Assembly: GCA_013398015.1 (NCBI GenBank)
Contig: VZRR01012414.1
Coordinates: 890,150-954,149, forward strand
Origin: Oreocharis arfaki
Lineage: Eukaryota; Chordata; Aves; Passeriformes; Paramythiidae
Reading direction: 5' to 3'
DNA: 64,000 bases
The notes beneath the pieces are model-generated. The model was given only the letters and a program-made list of their open reading frames with translations. It was not told the origin of the DNA and did not search any database. The first letter of the stretch is position 1. Every line of letters starts with the position of its first letter. Position numbers and translations under genes: made by a program. This document shows, piece by piece, positions 53,296 through 64,000 of this stretch.

Positions 53296-56200
53296 GAACC
53301 TGTCAACCTGAGCTCTTTTCCAGTGGAACAGGCCACATTATAAAAGAAAAAATATCTGCAGAACTGGTATCTTGTATCACATCCTAATCAAGGCCTAGTA
53401 CAACACATTCAGCATAAAAAATATTTTATATATCCTTGTTAAATACAGTACTATGATCACCAGTGAGAAAAATTTCTCGCACTGTTGAAAATTTAATCCT
53501 CTACTTAAATGAGTTAATTCCTTTTATGATTTCATGAACACAACTAAAACTAAAAAACAGCATTACAAATTCTTCTCAGAGACTACTACAAAAAAAACCA
53601 CAGTGAGCTTGAGGAGGTGCAGGCTTTTTCCAATGACTTTTGCCCTTAGCATCCACGTGCAGTCTCGCCACTATGGCTGCCTTCAGACTGATTTCTCTAC
53701 TTGTTTGACTGTGACTTCTTGTCCTCGGAATTTGTCATGAGCAGGGAAAACAAATTAGGCATTACCAGTTCTCTGAAATATCCCAATTATGAGAAAACTA
53801 TTGCCTATTTTCCCACTATTTTTTTTTTTTCATTAAACAATGGCCTAGAAGTTGAAACAGCTTTGCTACTGAGATTGGTGATTTTTCCTTCCTTCTATTT
53901 ATTGTGTATTTGAGCAGCATATGAGGCTAAGGTCAGGGGAAAATTTAAATCTTATAGAGGAGAGTTATCTCAAATAATAGCAGTCCTGGAAACATATTTT
54001 TTCATTCTTTGCTATAATAAGCAACTATGCTCTGCAAAATATCTGTTTTGCTTCTTATCTGCTAAAACACAACATCAGCCTTAAAAATCAGGCTGAAAAT
54101 ATACTGAAAGTAATTAAAACCAGAAATACCTTTGGTGTAATATACCCCAAATATTTTAACTTTCTTTTCATGTTTTTTTTTTAACCATCTTTAGTAAAGC
54201 ATGCAGAACACACTCTGATATTAGCTCAAAGCTTCATCTCCTTCCAAAACTTCTTCTGTTGATTAGATGAAACCTCAGAAAGTTCTTTATCACATTCAGT
54301 TTATGTGGGCACCATACAGATGTACATACTTCATTAACTCTAAGCCTGCAGGCCCTGCATTATGTTTAGAGGCTTATCTCCAAGTAATGTAGGAGTTTGC
54401 TCTTTATAATTGCCATTAATATTAGTGAAAATAATCACATATTTTATGCAAATCTCAAAGCAACAGGTACATGACTTCTGTGTTTCTATGAAAATGGTGA
54501 TAGGAATTTTCTAGAACAGTATCTGTGAATTCAGTGATTTTCCTAATAGTATGCTGCAAATAACTAATGTAACTTTTCATTTCTAGAAAACAAGATTAAT
54601 TTTTTTTGAAAATGTGTACCCAATTCAACACTATACACTGTTCTTAACTGTATAAAGTCCCTTTTATAAATGTGTTCTACTTATGTCTGCAAAAGGGCTT
54701 AATGTCAGCCCCTGAAATGCCATAGCAACAATGATGCAAAGACCATTTTAGGACATAGTAGTCTTGAGAAGCATGCTTCAGAACCTATGCAAAATTTCAG
54801 TTACATAAAGGGTATATTCAGGATTCCACCAGAAGAAAAATTGAGAACATGAATTTAAATTAATGTTTGGCTGTGTCTTTTAAAAGAAGTACATTGGAGG
54901 AAAATTGATGCTACATGTCTTTTTAATTGATTTGTTGTGGTAGATTCAGCTGAAGTATTTCAGATTTTTTCCCTCCCACAATCTACAGTAAATTAGTTTT
55001 GAGGTTGTTATAAACTGAATTCCATAGGTGTGACTACAACAAAACACTACAAAGTCAGTTTCCATGAAAAGTGAACCTGGAACAGGTTTTTTGTAGGTAG
55101 CATACTTACTGTAGAAGGCCATAATAATCTTTAGCTCAACTAAAAGAAAAAAAACTTTTTGGTTATGATTGGAAGCAAAAAGAGATGCTTCGTTTTAATT
55201 TCATTTTCTTGTTAGTGTCTTTCTTTAATACACAGTAATTATATGGCAAATATTAACCAACTTTTAAGTAAAATGCCTGTTACTGAACAGGGAGAAAAAA
55301 AAATCTTCGCAATGGGTAATTTCAGCAGGTATATCTAAATCAGGTATTTTAGATAGGGCCAAACCTCAAATGCTCTTCCATGCAAGTGACCATAAGCAAT
55401 GGGCAGAGCTGCAAGGCTGCAAGATTTGTCCCCACTTCACTCATACTGTCACTAACGAGACTGCGGAAGGTTACAATTAAACGGGAGTGACATTTCTGTA
55501 ACCATACACAGTCTTGAATGGGATTAGGGCACCAGACACAGATGGAGGGAAAGGATAAAATTTGGAAGAATTGAGGATAGTCAGAAAAACTTGTGGAAAA
55601 AAACCACTCTTGTTGCTTTGGTTTGGGCATCTGTACATGCCCTGTAATTATTAGAGGATCTGTAGTGATGGAAGGAGTCTTATTCAAGGAAGAAAAAGAT
55701 TTGAGGAAGGTAGAATAAAAGAAAATATTCTTTCTAATAATCTATGAAAATGTAGTGCAGAAAAGCAAAAAAAGAGAGAAAAAAGTAGGGGGGAAGATGG
55801 TGGCACAAAGGTCTATATCCAATGACATTGCAATTTAGTGTTTGGTCAGTGGTTTATATACATCTATATAAAGTAAACAGAGATGGCCTAAACAAAATAG
55901 TGCATACTATCTTCAAGATATTATATTTATTTTTGAGGTCAGATTGGCATTTGTATAAAAAAGAAGTAAAGTTTAGGTACAGGAAGGATGTGCAACAAGA
56001 CAAGAGCAAGTAAGGCCTCACATGAGATTAAAGCTATGGTGTAAGCATTTCCTGAACAACAAAAATGCCTTCTCTATTATAAGCATTCCAGTAATATATT
56101 GAGATGTAGATAGTCCTTGAGATGCCAAGTGCTCTGAACAGGTGGACAGCAAAATCCAGACTGTGATTTAGCTTCAACTTTCCTGTGTGAAAGCATCAAC

Positions 56201-59200
56201 AAAATTTCTGACATGTCAGATGCCTATCTTCCATTCATTGATTGTTTTATCCAGAATGAATGAGAACTAACCCAAAGTGAACATATGTGCTCACAATAAA
56301 TTCTCTCTGTAAATGTTCTAGTGAACAGAAATGCTAAATAACTTCAATCTCATGCTTGGTTACTATCAATAATACTCTTTATAGCACTGAATAATCACTA
56401 TCTAATTAATCCAGACAATACCTTTGATGCAGCAGTCAAGCATTTCCCCACTGCAAGGGAAAAAAAGAGAAAAAATATAGAGGCCTAATTGTCCAATGCC
56501 TTTGTTTATTTATAATAATGGAAGTGTGGACGACATCACCTGTAAGTTAGTGGTTCATGTTCTCTTGCTATTTATTCTGATTTTGTACTTATCAAGCTCC
56601 TTGGGAGTCTCTTGGGTAGTGATTTCATTAGTCCAAAGAGGCCATCCAGAAATATCAGAATTATATCTGAGTTATACTAAGGCAAAAAAGATGAGCTCTT
56701 TCTCCTAGTCCTAGTCCAGTCACCAGCAAGACTGTCTGGAGAAACATACTCAAGAAATACTACTACGTAACCAGGAGCTCCAGAGTAATTGCACAAGTGC
56801 AGTATTTTTTTCTAATAGTTACTAGTCACATTGATAAGTCAAAATATGAAATAAAGCCTTTTAAGACTGAAAAGGTCTTTTATACTTTGAATGTCTTCAT
56901 AAGTTGAAATATTTTTAAAATCTAGAGAAATAAAATTTAAAGCAAAACTATAAACACTTTGGCAAAGATTTATGGCCTATTTTTTAGTCTCTGAACCACA
57001 CTTCTGAATGACAGAAGAAACATATGCAGAAAAAAGGGTTTGTGTGCCAGAAATCTTGTCTGACTCACTCCTCCAACTATATCAGCTGCTCTAATAAAAT
57101 ATAGATTCCATACAGGCATTTCCCTACTTACATCATCAAGTTTTACAGTCATTACTCACTCCATAAAAAACATTAACACATACACAATCCACATTTCCTT
57201 AAAATGTTTGTCAGATGTTTAATTATTGCTTTCATAATGGAAAACAACATTTCTTAGAAAGAAAATACTTACTTTTAGACTCTTAAGATAAAATATAAAA
57301 TAAAATATCCCCCAAACACAATTTTTTAAAGAAGTATAATAGCTTGATGTGAATTCTCTGGTTTTAAATAGCTTTCTCTATTTGAAAACTGTTTCTTCAT
57401 TCCTTTTTGGGCTTGGCTTTGACAAAATGACTGCTTTATATTTGTTAGCAGTTTCAGTATTTATGGCTTATCATACTGGTAGATGCACATCCATTATTTA
57501 CTAACAGTTCAACCTAAGTATTATGAAACTTCAGGAAGCATCTAGGTTGGCTGCAAAAATATGCAATAAAAACACAACACACAATTACACATGGTTGCCT
57601 CAAAGCAAAATACAGAGGAATTCTTTCGTCAGGCTGTGTCCTGCTGTGTTATCCTTGGTACAGAGATACGAGCGGGGGCTTTGACTGTGCAAGGAAAGGC
57701 GTACTGTGCACGCATTAAGGAAATACCCTTCTGTTTCACCAGCAAATGGGAAATTAAATGATTGCATCTGTATCAATCAAGCAGTGTCATAGAAATGAAA
57801 TCATGGTAATGGGACTGTTATCACAGGATCAATGCTGCCTGTTTTGAAATTTCTTCTGATTCACCTTGTGGCCTCAGCATTTATGTGGCAGCAAAAAGCC
57901 ATTATCTGTTCTATTTCAGTGACATTTACTCTTTCTCCTCATCTGTTCAGATGTCCATTCTTTGATGGCTCTAGTATATCATGCTTTTCATACTCTAGCA
58001 GTTATTTAGGCCAACATTTTTGACCACTTGAATGCTTAGGGTGAGAGAGGCTTTTTTTCCCTTTTCTCAAACTTCATCACAGCTGAAATTCTGTTGGTGT
58101 AATTACATGATTGCATTTTCTTTATCCAATTGGAGGCTCCAAGAAATCAAATTAGTGCAGTACCATCTCCGGAGCAGGTAGAAAAAGTTTCTCATCACTA
58201 AAACATTCCCCAAATAACCTATGAACCATAATTTAAATAAGTGACAAAAGCACTAGACTAGTTGTAAAAGTAGTTGCTGAAAAGTACAAATGAACTCACT
58301 CAGAATTTCCAGTTGCTCACAGATTTCACTGCATCTCTGTTACTTTGCTAGGATCATAGGTTTGTGTTTTCAAAAAAATAAAACCAAAGTACAGCTATCA
58401 CAGGCAGGGAGCAACTCCACACAGAAATCAGGGATTGTTTCTGTATTTCTTATGAAGGATGTAGGATATCTGAGAAAAATTGTGCAGGCCAGGTGAAAAC
58501 TAGCCTTTTACTGTAATCTTCAAGGATAATGTAAAGATTAAGTATAGGATTGAAGTTCCTTAGATTATTTTTGTTCCTTGTTGAAACAGGAGGAGCATGA
58601 GTTTTTCACTGAAACTTCTCAAAGTACAGTGATGCCGCCTTCTAATCTCTGAATCTACAGAGAAGCTGGCTATGAATCTATAGAAATTATTATAGGTACT
58701 ACTCTTTAAATATAGATCAATATTAAAACATTAATATCCTCCAGAGTTAACCTGAAAGATAACACAACTCTCAAATATTCAAAATAGTAATTTAACTATA
58801 GCAAAATGACTGTTTTACTAGTATAACTACCAGTAGTAATGCTCATTTTAATTAATGCAATTACAGATGACTTATAGGGAATACAGATATTCAATAGAGT
58901 TTACAATTTTTTTCTGACACTAGCAAATTGGCTCTATGATTTTTATTATTCAAATTCAAAAGGCTATGCCTTTGGAGGAAAAAAAAAGACATAGCAAAAA
59001 AAAAAAGATTGTTATTTACTCAGTAGAAGTCTAAAACACCAGGTGCAGAAGAGAGACAAACAGCTTTCAGATTTCTAGTGCATTTTTTTTGCAAAAACAG
59101 GTCTTCAATCAGCACAAAAAACCTGCCCCCTCATTGAGAATGACAGCAGCAGCACAGCTGTTGCTCCAGGGAGAGAACTGAGCAAGGCAGGCTGTCAGGG

Positions 59201-59616
59201 GCTGTTACAGCCACTTCAACCACCAGAGACACCTCAAAGGTAACCTTGTTACCTGAAAATGAAGACTCCCTTCAATGATACAATGTTTATAATTTCAAAT
59301 TCAACTCACTAATTATACTAATCAGACAGTTGCCATACCAAGACAACATGAACAACACTAAGATGTGCAGCACAGAATAAATATGCTGGAACTGGAGTTA
59401 TCAGCACAGAGACTTGGTTAGCCTGCAGCTTGTAGATTCTGCTATCCAGCCACTGCTGGTGCAATCCCAATATGGTGCAAGAGAACACCAAATCAGCACA
59501 GCTGAGAGGATGGATTATGGAGTGACACCACACCTCATCTGCATCTTGTGCAGATTAAGAGAAGAAGCACCATGTTTATCTTCTTTTTTAAGAAATACAT
59601 CAACTTTCTTTTCCAG
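53296..59616. other. 6 kb non-coding stretch, no gene or transposon recognised
   Basis: No supported gene. Frames of up to about 112 codons (for example 55349-55687 on the minus strand) have no recognisable domain. The stretch includes several T or A tracts and a slightly CpG-richer patch at about 57628-57715. Confidence 0.65.
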
Positions 59617-59744
59617 TCATGGATGTCCCATCCCTGAAAGTATTCAAGGCCAATTGGCTTAGAGCAAACTGGTCTAGTGGAAGGTTGGAATTAGATGATC
59701 TTTAAGGTCTCTTTCAACCCAAACCATTCTGTGATTCTATGATT
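59617..59744 (+). mobile_element. Short CR1 LINE 3'-end fragment
   Basis: CATGGATGTCCCATCCCTGA, TATTCAAGGCCAATTGGCTT, AACTGGTCTAGTGGAAGGTT and AGATGATCTTTAAGGTCTCT are followed by the terminal ATTCTGTGATTCTATGAT. This is the last 128 bp of a CR1 copy. The usual TGTCCCTGCCCATGGCAGGG block between the last two parts is missing, either as a subfamily trait or a small deletion. Confidence 0.93.
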
Positions 59745-62029
59745 ATGAACTGCATCTAGAAGAAATCAGCATGGAAACCTCAAATACTTTGAAGAACAAA
59801 TCAGTTATGGGTTAACTATTCAAACAATGATTACAATAAGATAATGACAGGTTTGTAAAGCATATGAAGGTAAAAAAATTCAACTGCAGATGGGAAAACT
59901 AAAACGACAAATTAGGTGGCATACAAAATGACCATTAAATAGGAAATAAGGCTAAAACCACTGACTCTTTCTAGAAACCCTGCACCACATAGTACACTGC
60001 AATGATTGTGATGGCCTGTATTTGAAGTAGATATGCATGACACAGAAAAAGAGAACAAGATCATAGTACCACTGTAAAACAGGCTGTTCTCAGAACACAT
60101 TAGACTAAAGAAGGTGTCAATGGATTTTGAACACCACCACCAAGAACAGTAGATGTGTGACAAAGACGGCCAGGTAAGAAACAGTAACACGTCCACTGCA
60201 TCTAGCTAAAATTTGGTGCAATACAAATTTGTTTCATTTCCATTTCAAAAGTGCTTGATTCGCTATATATTGTTTAAAACAATGCAACAAAGCAGTGCAG
60301 CCACCTTTTTACTGTGTTCCAATCTCTCTTTTCTAGGCTGACATTCCTGATGGGAGAGAGAAAATACCTCTTTTCTGAAGGAAACTAGGCATGTCTAACT
60401 GGGAGAAACTTCTGGAGAGCCGATGGGGCTGTTAAGAAGAAGAGAGAAGGAAGAAGGCAGAAGGCCTGCTGTGTTGTCACAGTTGTGACACTGCTCTGAA
60501 AAGTAAAAGGTTTCCTGCAGCAGTGAGATGGCCCCGAGAATGCACAGAAAGCAAGGGAGCCTGGATCAACTGGAAAATGAGCTGGAAGCAGAAAGCATCT
60601 GCAAGGCTTTCTTCTCAATACGTCGCAATCAGCAGACAGCAAGCCAGTACATTGAATGACTTATGGTCTAGCTACAAGTTTATTTCTCTTTTATGAAACA
60701 GTTTTGAGGACTTGGGAGCCTTTTGGTATCTTTCAGCTTGTTCTCTGTGAAACCAAGACAGGTGTTTCCATTCCCAGCCTGTGGCCAACTCAGGAATTTT
60801 TTGCACAATCCAAAACAATTCTTTATACCTACACAAAGTTGTCTTGAAATGAGACATGATAAAGCTGTCTAGAAACAGCTTTGTCTTTCTCAGATACTTA
60901 GACAATCATCTGAAAGATTTAAATGGATTGATGCCCGTTCATTTTATACTTAATGAGTATGAAAATTTATGTTTGATTGTCATAAAAGCCTTTGATAAAC
61001 TTCATACACTGCTGGTCAGTAACCACTTATTAAGAGGTCACACGTTTTTCCTTCACTGAAAGGATTTACAGAACCACAAAAAATACACTTGCAGTAGAAA
61101 TTGGGTAGGAAAACTCCCCTTCGTCTAGGCCAACGGAACTATGCATTGCAGCTATACTTTCTTCTCAATTATCTACCATCTTCCAGGGTGCATCTGAAGA
61201 TAAATGTTTAATCTCTGTCCATGTCAGAAATTATCCACAAGCTTAGAAAAATCTTTTTATGGATCTTAAATACCTGCTATTTTTGCTACAGTCTCGAAAC
61301 TAAAAAAAAAAATATTGAGCAAATGTATCACTGGTGGGACGTTCTTGATTCAATGGTGCAATCATGAATGACAAAGAAAACATAAACATAAGTTCATAGA
61401 GCAAGGAACAGTATGTTCTACAGTAAACAAAAAATTGGCTTGGCCTCTCTTATACCAGGACAATTAGCATAAAGTAATTTTCCATTAAAAAAAAGCTATG
61501 AATGTAGGCTAGCATGAGCTGTTTGCCTAGTCATCAGTATTTTCTTCTTTTTTAATTGAATAAGCAGGCAGGTGGGGCTACACAGTTGCTTATCATTTCC
61601 TGTATCCTAATTTGTCTAAGTCCCGACAACAACCTGGGAAACTTTGCAAAGAGTTACTGAGTTTGCAAAGACAACATTACAATCCATCATGATCTAATGC
61701 AAGGCAGAGTACTGTAAGACATCAGCGGTAGAAGGAATGCTGCAACTCTACTGCATCACTTTCATTTCCTCTGTCAATCAGTTTAACAAATAGACAGAGC
61801 AATGACTTATTCATGCAAACATCTTTGTTTCGTTCATTAGCTAAACATTTACTTGTTTCATGATGTTTTTGTTTTGGTTTGCGTTTGGTTTTGATATTTT
61901 GGGGGGTGAGAGTGGTGCACGTGATGGTGCTCCTTGTTCTTGTGTGTTTTCTAAACTAAGCCTTTCCAGCTCCTACAAATGATCTTGCTGGTTCACAAAC
62001 TACCTATGAAAGTGATTTGATCAAAGGAC
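59745..62029. other. Non-coding stretch with a GC-richer 60.3-60.7 kb segment
   Basis: No gene is certain. The 60320-60660 part is GC-richer than its surroundings and holds a short frame listed separately. The 61540-61860 part is free of simple repeats and could be conserved non-coding sequence, but nothing in it is diagnostic. Confidence 0.55.
60528..60659 (+). other. Candidate small open frame, 43 codons, function unknown
   Basis: The frame starts at an ATG with G at -3 and G at +4, a favourable Kozak context, and ends at TGA 60657-60659. The predicted peptide begins MAPRMHRKQG, has a charged helical or coiled-coil-like middle (SLDQLENELEAE) and a basic C-terminal third containing SIRRNQQ. 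It has no signal peptide or membrane segment and I recognise no family. The frame stays open back to a TAA about 40 bases upstream. A pyrimidine tract ending in TTCTAG at 60336 could serve as a splice acceptor for an exon containing it. The length is well within chance, so this is only a candidate. Confidence 0.15.
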
Positions 62030-62180
62030 GAGCAGAGATTTGACAAATGCTCATGCATGGGCATGAATGTGCAGCAGCTCATACAAACAGGAACATTCGC
62101 ATCGCCGCGTACACGCTGCAGCTTCACCAACTGCTATTTCCAATAGTACAGCAGCCATTATCATAGCACATCTAACAGCA
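62030..62180. other. CpG-clustered, possibly conserved non-coding segment
   Basis: Five CpG dinucleotides fall between 62098 and 62115 (TTCGCATCGCCGCGTACACG-type sequence) in a window where CpG is otherwise rare. The flanks contain no simple repeats. Retained CpGs can mean low germline methylation or constraint. The patch is far too short to be a CpG island. Confidence 0.35.
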
Positions 62181-62682
62181 CCCCTGGGAACTCCTGATTT
62201 TGATGTTTAATACAAAGCAACTTGCTGAACAATCTGATCACTTCCTACTCTTTTTCCAAAAGGAAGAGAATAAAATTGGAGCTCCTAACAGCTGTTTCCC
62301 GTATACTGACAGACCGAACGCTTCTCAAACTGCTCTTACAGAAGAAGGAATGTTCAGTAAAATACGTAAAAATACATAAAATACGTTCTTACACAATAGA
62401 GTGCAAATGCACAAGAAGAGGCAATAACAAGATAGTAGATGCTTGAGAATACGGGTGCATTTAGAGCAATTAACCACATCTGTACAATTTTTGTCTCCTA
62501 CCTGCCTGATAAAATCAACTGCTCATTCATTCACTCATCCGCATGAGAGATATTTTAACATTTCAGATCACTAAACACTTCATAGCACCTTTTGCATGCA
62601 GAAACGTTTCCGCATGTCAAACATTTTCTTTAAAAGCCTGTGTATTTTTCTCCTGGGAACAGAGAAATTTTTTTTTTCAATA
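62181..62682. other. Non-coding spacer, nothing recognised
   Basis: No gene, transposon or notable repeat was seen. The frame at 62222-62446 has no recognisable domain. Confidence 0.6.
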
Positions 62683-62829
62683 TAACCAACAACAAAAAAA
62701 CACCAAAACAACAACAACAACAACCCAATCAGGAAACAAAATTTAAAAAAAAAATTAAAACCCTGAAAACAACCCCAAAACACACTAATTTTAATATCAC
62801 AGAAGGAAAACCCAAACAAAACCAAAGCC
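62668..62829. repeat. A/C-rich low-complexity tract with (CAA)n
   Basis: A T10 run is followed by (CAA)n at about 62708-62724 and long A/C-rich sequence with AAAC and AACCC units. The Gln/Lys-rich plus-strand and Phe/Leu-rich minus-strand frames across it are compositional artefacts. Confidence 0.9.
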
Positions 62830-63888
62830 CAGACACAATTCAAGTGGTGTGATCTTATACTCTTGTAGCAGTAGATTATATTTAATGAAGTATAAAACCC
62901 CAAAGGAACCAGAATTTTCTAGTTTGTTATCAGGGTAGAAATTATTTTTTTAAGCTATATAGAAGCTCAAGAACCTGGACACAAAAGCATGTTTTTCATT
63001 TCTTTGCTACACAGAGATCAATCTTATTATATATTGGATAATCATATGTATATTTTCTTATTACTGAAATTCATATGATATTCATATTACTTATTCATAT
63101 GATCCATATCACTCAGACCAAGGACAACTAAGGCACATGTCTTTTCATCCATTAAGATACGAAATACAGTTCAAACTGGAATTAAAGCAGTAACCCTTAC
63201 AAGAAACAAAATTAAATCCTAAAACCTTTGAAGCTGTGAAAAACTTTATATATATATATAAACAAACAAACAAACCAGCAAAACCAAACAAGAAACCAAG
63301 CCCAACACAAACTGAGAACTAAGCATATTTTCAAGTTCAACTACAATCAACGGATTATCTTGGTCTTTTCATTACTTTATCTTTAGTAGAAACTTTTACC
63401 CTGGAAACCATAAGAAAACAAGTACTATGTCAAAGATGATCTCAGTCACCTTTTATTATTAATGACCCTCAATCTCAAAACCTCTGAAGCTATATCCCTT
63501 TCAAGACCCTTTGTTTATGTTCGTACTAGTGCATCTTTCCATGCTTACAGATAATTCATTAGAAAAATCTAGCAAACATGCAGCTTTTTTCACAGGACTG
63601 GCTACTACTGATTTCATTGGTTTTATATCCAAATACAAGAATTCAAGGAAGTCTCAGTGCAACTCATTTCCTAAAAAAATTCCTCAATTTCTTGGAGCAC
63701 ACCTTGAGTCTTCTTCCATGTCCTCTGCAGACACCTACTGTGTAAAGACTAAATACAGCTGCAGCATTCTGCTATGCCCCTGCCTCCCCTTCATGTCTGT
63801 GCAATATTGCTCCAGCATTTTTGTGTACTTTAACATTCGTTAAGAGATTTCCACCTGTTCCACAATCCTTTAGGAGATGACGATTCAG
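62830..63888. other. Non-coding stretch with AT-rich small repeats
   Basis: It contains two exact copies of ATTCATATGAT (63069-63079 and 63093-63103) plus a partial third between them, and a (TA)7 plus (AAAC)n tract at 63247-63275. The 110-codon frame at 63511-63843 has no recognisable domain. Confidence 0.6.
63247..63275. repeat. (TA)7 followed by (AAAC)n microsatellite
   Basis: Seven TA units at 63247-63260 run directly into about four AAAC units, then continue as A/C-rich sequence to about 63305. Confidence 0.93.
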
Positions 63889-64000
63889 GTGTGTATCCTT
63901 CTTTTTGGGTAATGGGAGTTGTGGTCAGTTCATTGTGCATTATCCTTGTTGCTCCTTCCTCCACAGAGGCAGGACCGTCCACACGCTTTCCCCGCTCCTG
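63889..64000. mobile_element. Probable edge of a dispersed avian repeat, truncated by the window
   Basis: The last 110 bases contain GTGTATCCTTCTTTTTGGGT, GAGTTGTGGTCAGTTCATTG, TGCTCCTTCCTCC, AGAGGCAGGACCGTCCACAC and CCCCGCTCCTG blocks. These resemble an interspersed avian repeat, probably retrovirus-derived, that I have seen in bird genomes, and the GC content rises sharply compared with the DNA before it. The family and orientation are not certain, and the element continues beyond the window. Confidence 0.4.

Noticed and set aside
61070..61135. Weak resemblance to a minus-strand CR1 3' terminus (CAGAACCAC... then TCGTCTAGGCCAAC)
   Set aside because: Too few aligned bases and no downstream CR1 blocks. 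A profile search would be needed.
62580..62903. 107-codon minus-strand frame rich in Phe/Leu that looks like membrane segments
   Set aside because: It is the translation of the A/C-rich low-complexity tract at 62668-62829.

Overview
This window looks like avian nuclear DNA, most likely a non-galliform (neoavian) bird. It is AT-rich and CpG-poor and has no dense coding. It contains several CR1 retrotransposon copies, some with the avian-type 3' end of short ATTCTATG-like repeats instead of a poly(A) tail. It also carries a solo ERVL-type LTR of a kind I recall from many bird genomes. My repeat calls cover only about 5% of the window, which fits the low repeat load of bird genomes. The species call rests on recognising these repeats by eye, not on a search.

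I found no protein-coding gene I can defend. The open frames are short, use no consistent strand, and mostly sit in low-complexity DNA, in the LTR or in CR1. I saw no tRNA, rRNA, snRNA, CRISPR array or bacterial-type operon. The window is best read as a gene desert or part of a very large intron.

Layout: 1-2849, unannotated AT-rich DNA; 2850-3495, minus-strand solo LTR with a 5-bp target duplication; 6091-6349, CR1 3' end (+); 7153-7668, old diverged CR1 (-); 7669-26999, 19 kb with only microsatellites and low-complexity tracts; 27000-28158, the longest CR1, with a decayed reverse-transcriptase C-terminal region (+); 32254-32740, internal CR1 fragment lacking its 3' end (+); 33811-33971, CR1 3' end (+); 33972-59616, 25 kb with no recognised transposon; 59617-59744, CR1 3' end (+); 63889-64000, probable start of another dispersed avian repeat running off the window.

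The points most worth a second look are a candidate regulatory block near 46.0-46.2 kb with clustered transcription-factor-like motifs, a GC-richer segment at 60.3-60.7 kb with a 43-codon frame behind a plausible splice acceptor, an 876-nt frame with only two internal stops at 43.3-44.2 kb, and the structural history of the LTR and CR1 copies. I saw no clear new biological system here.
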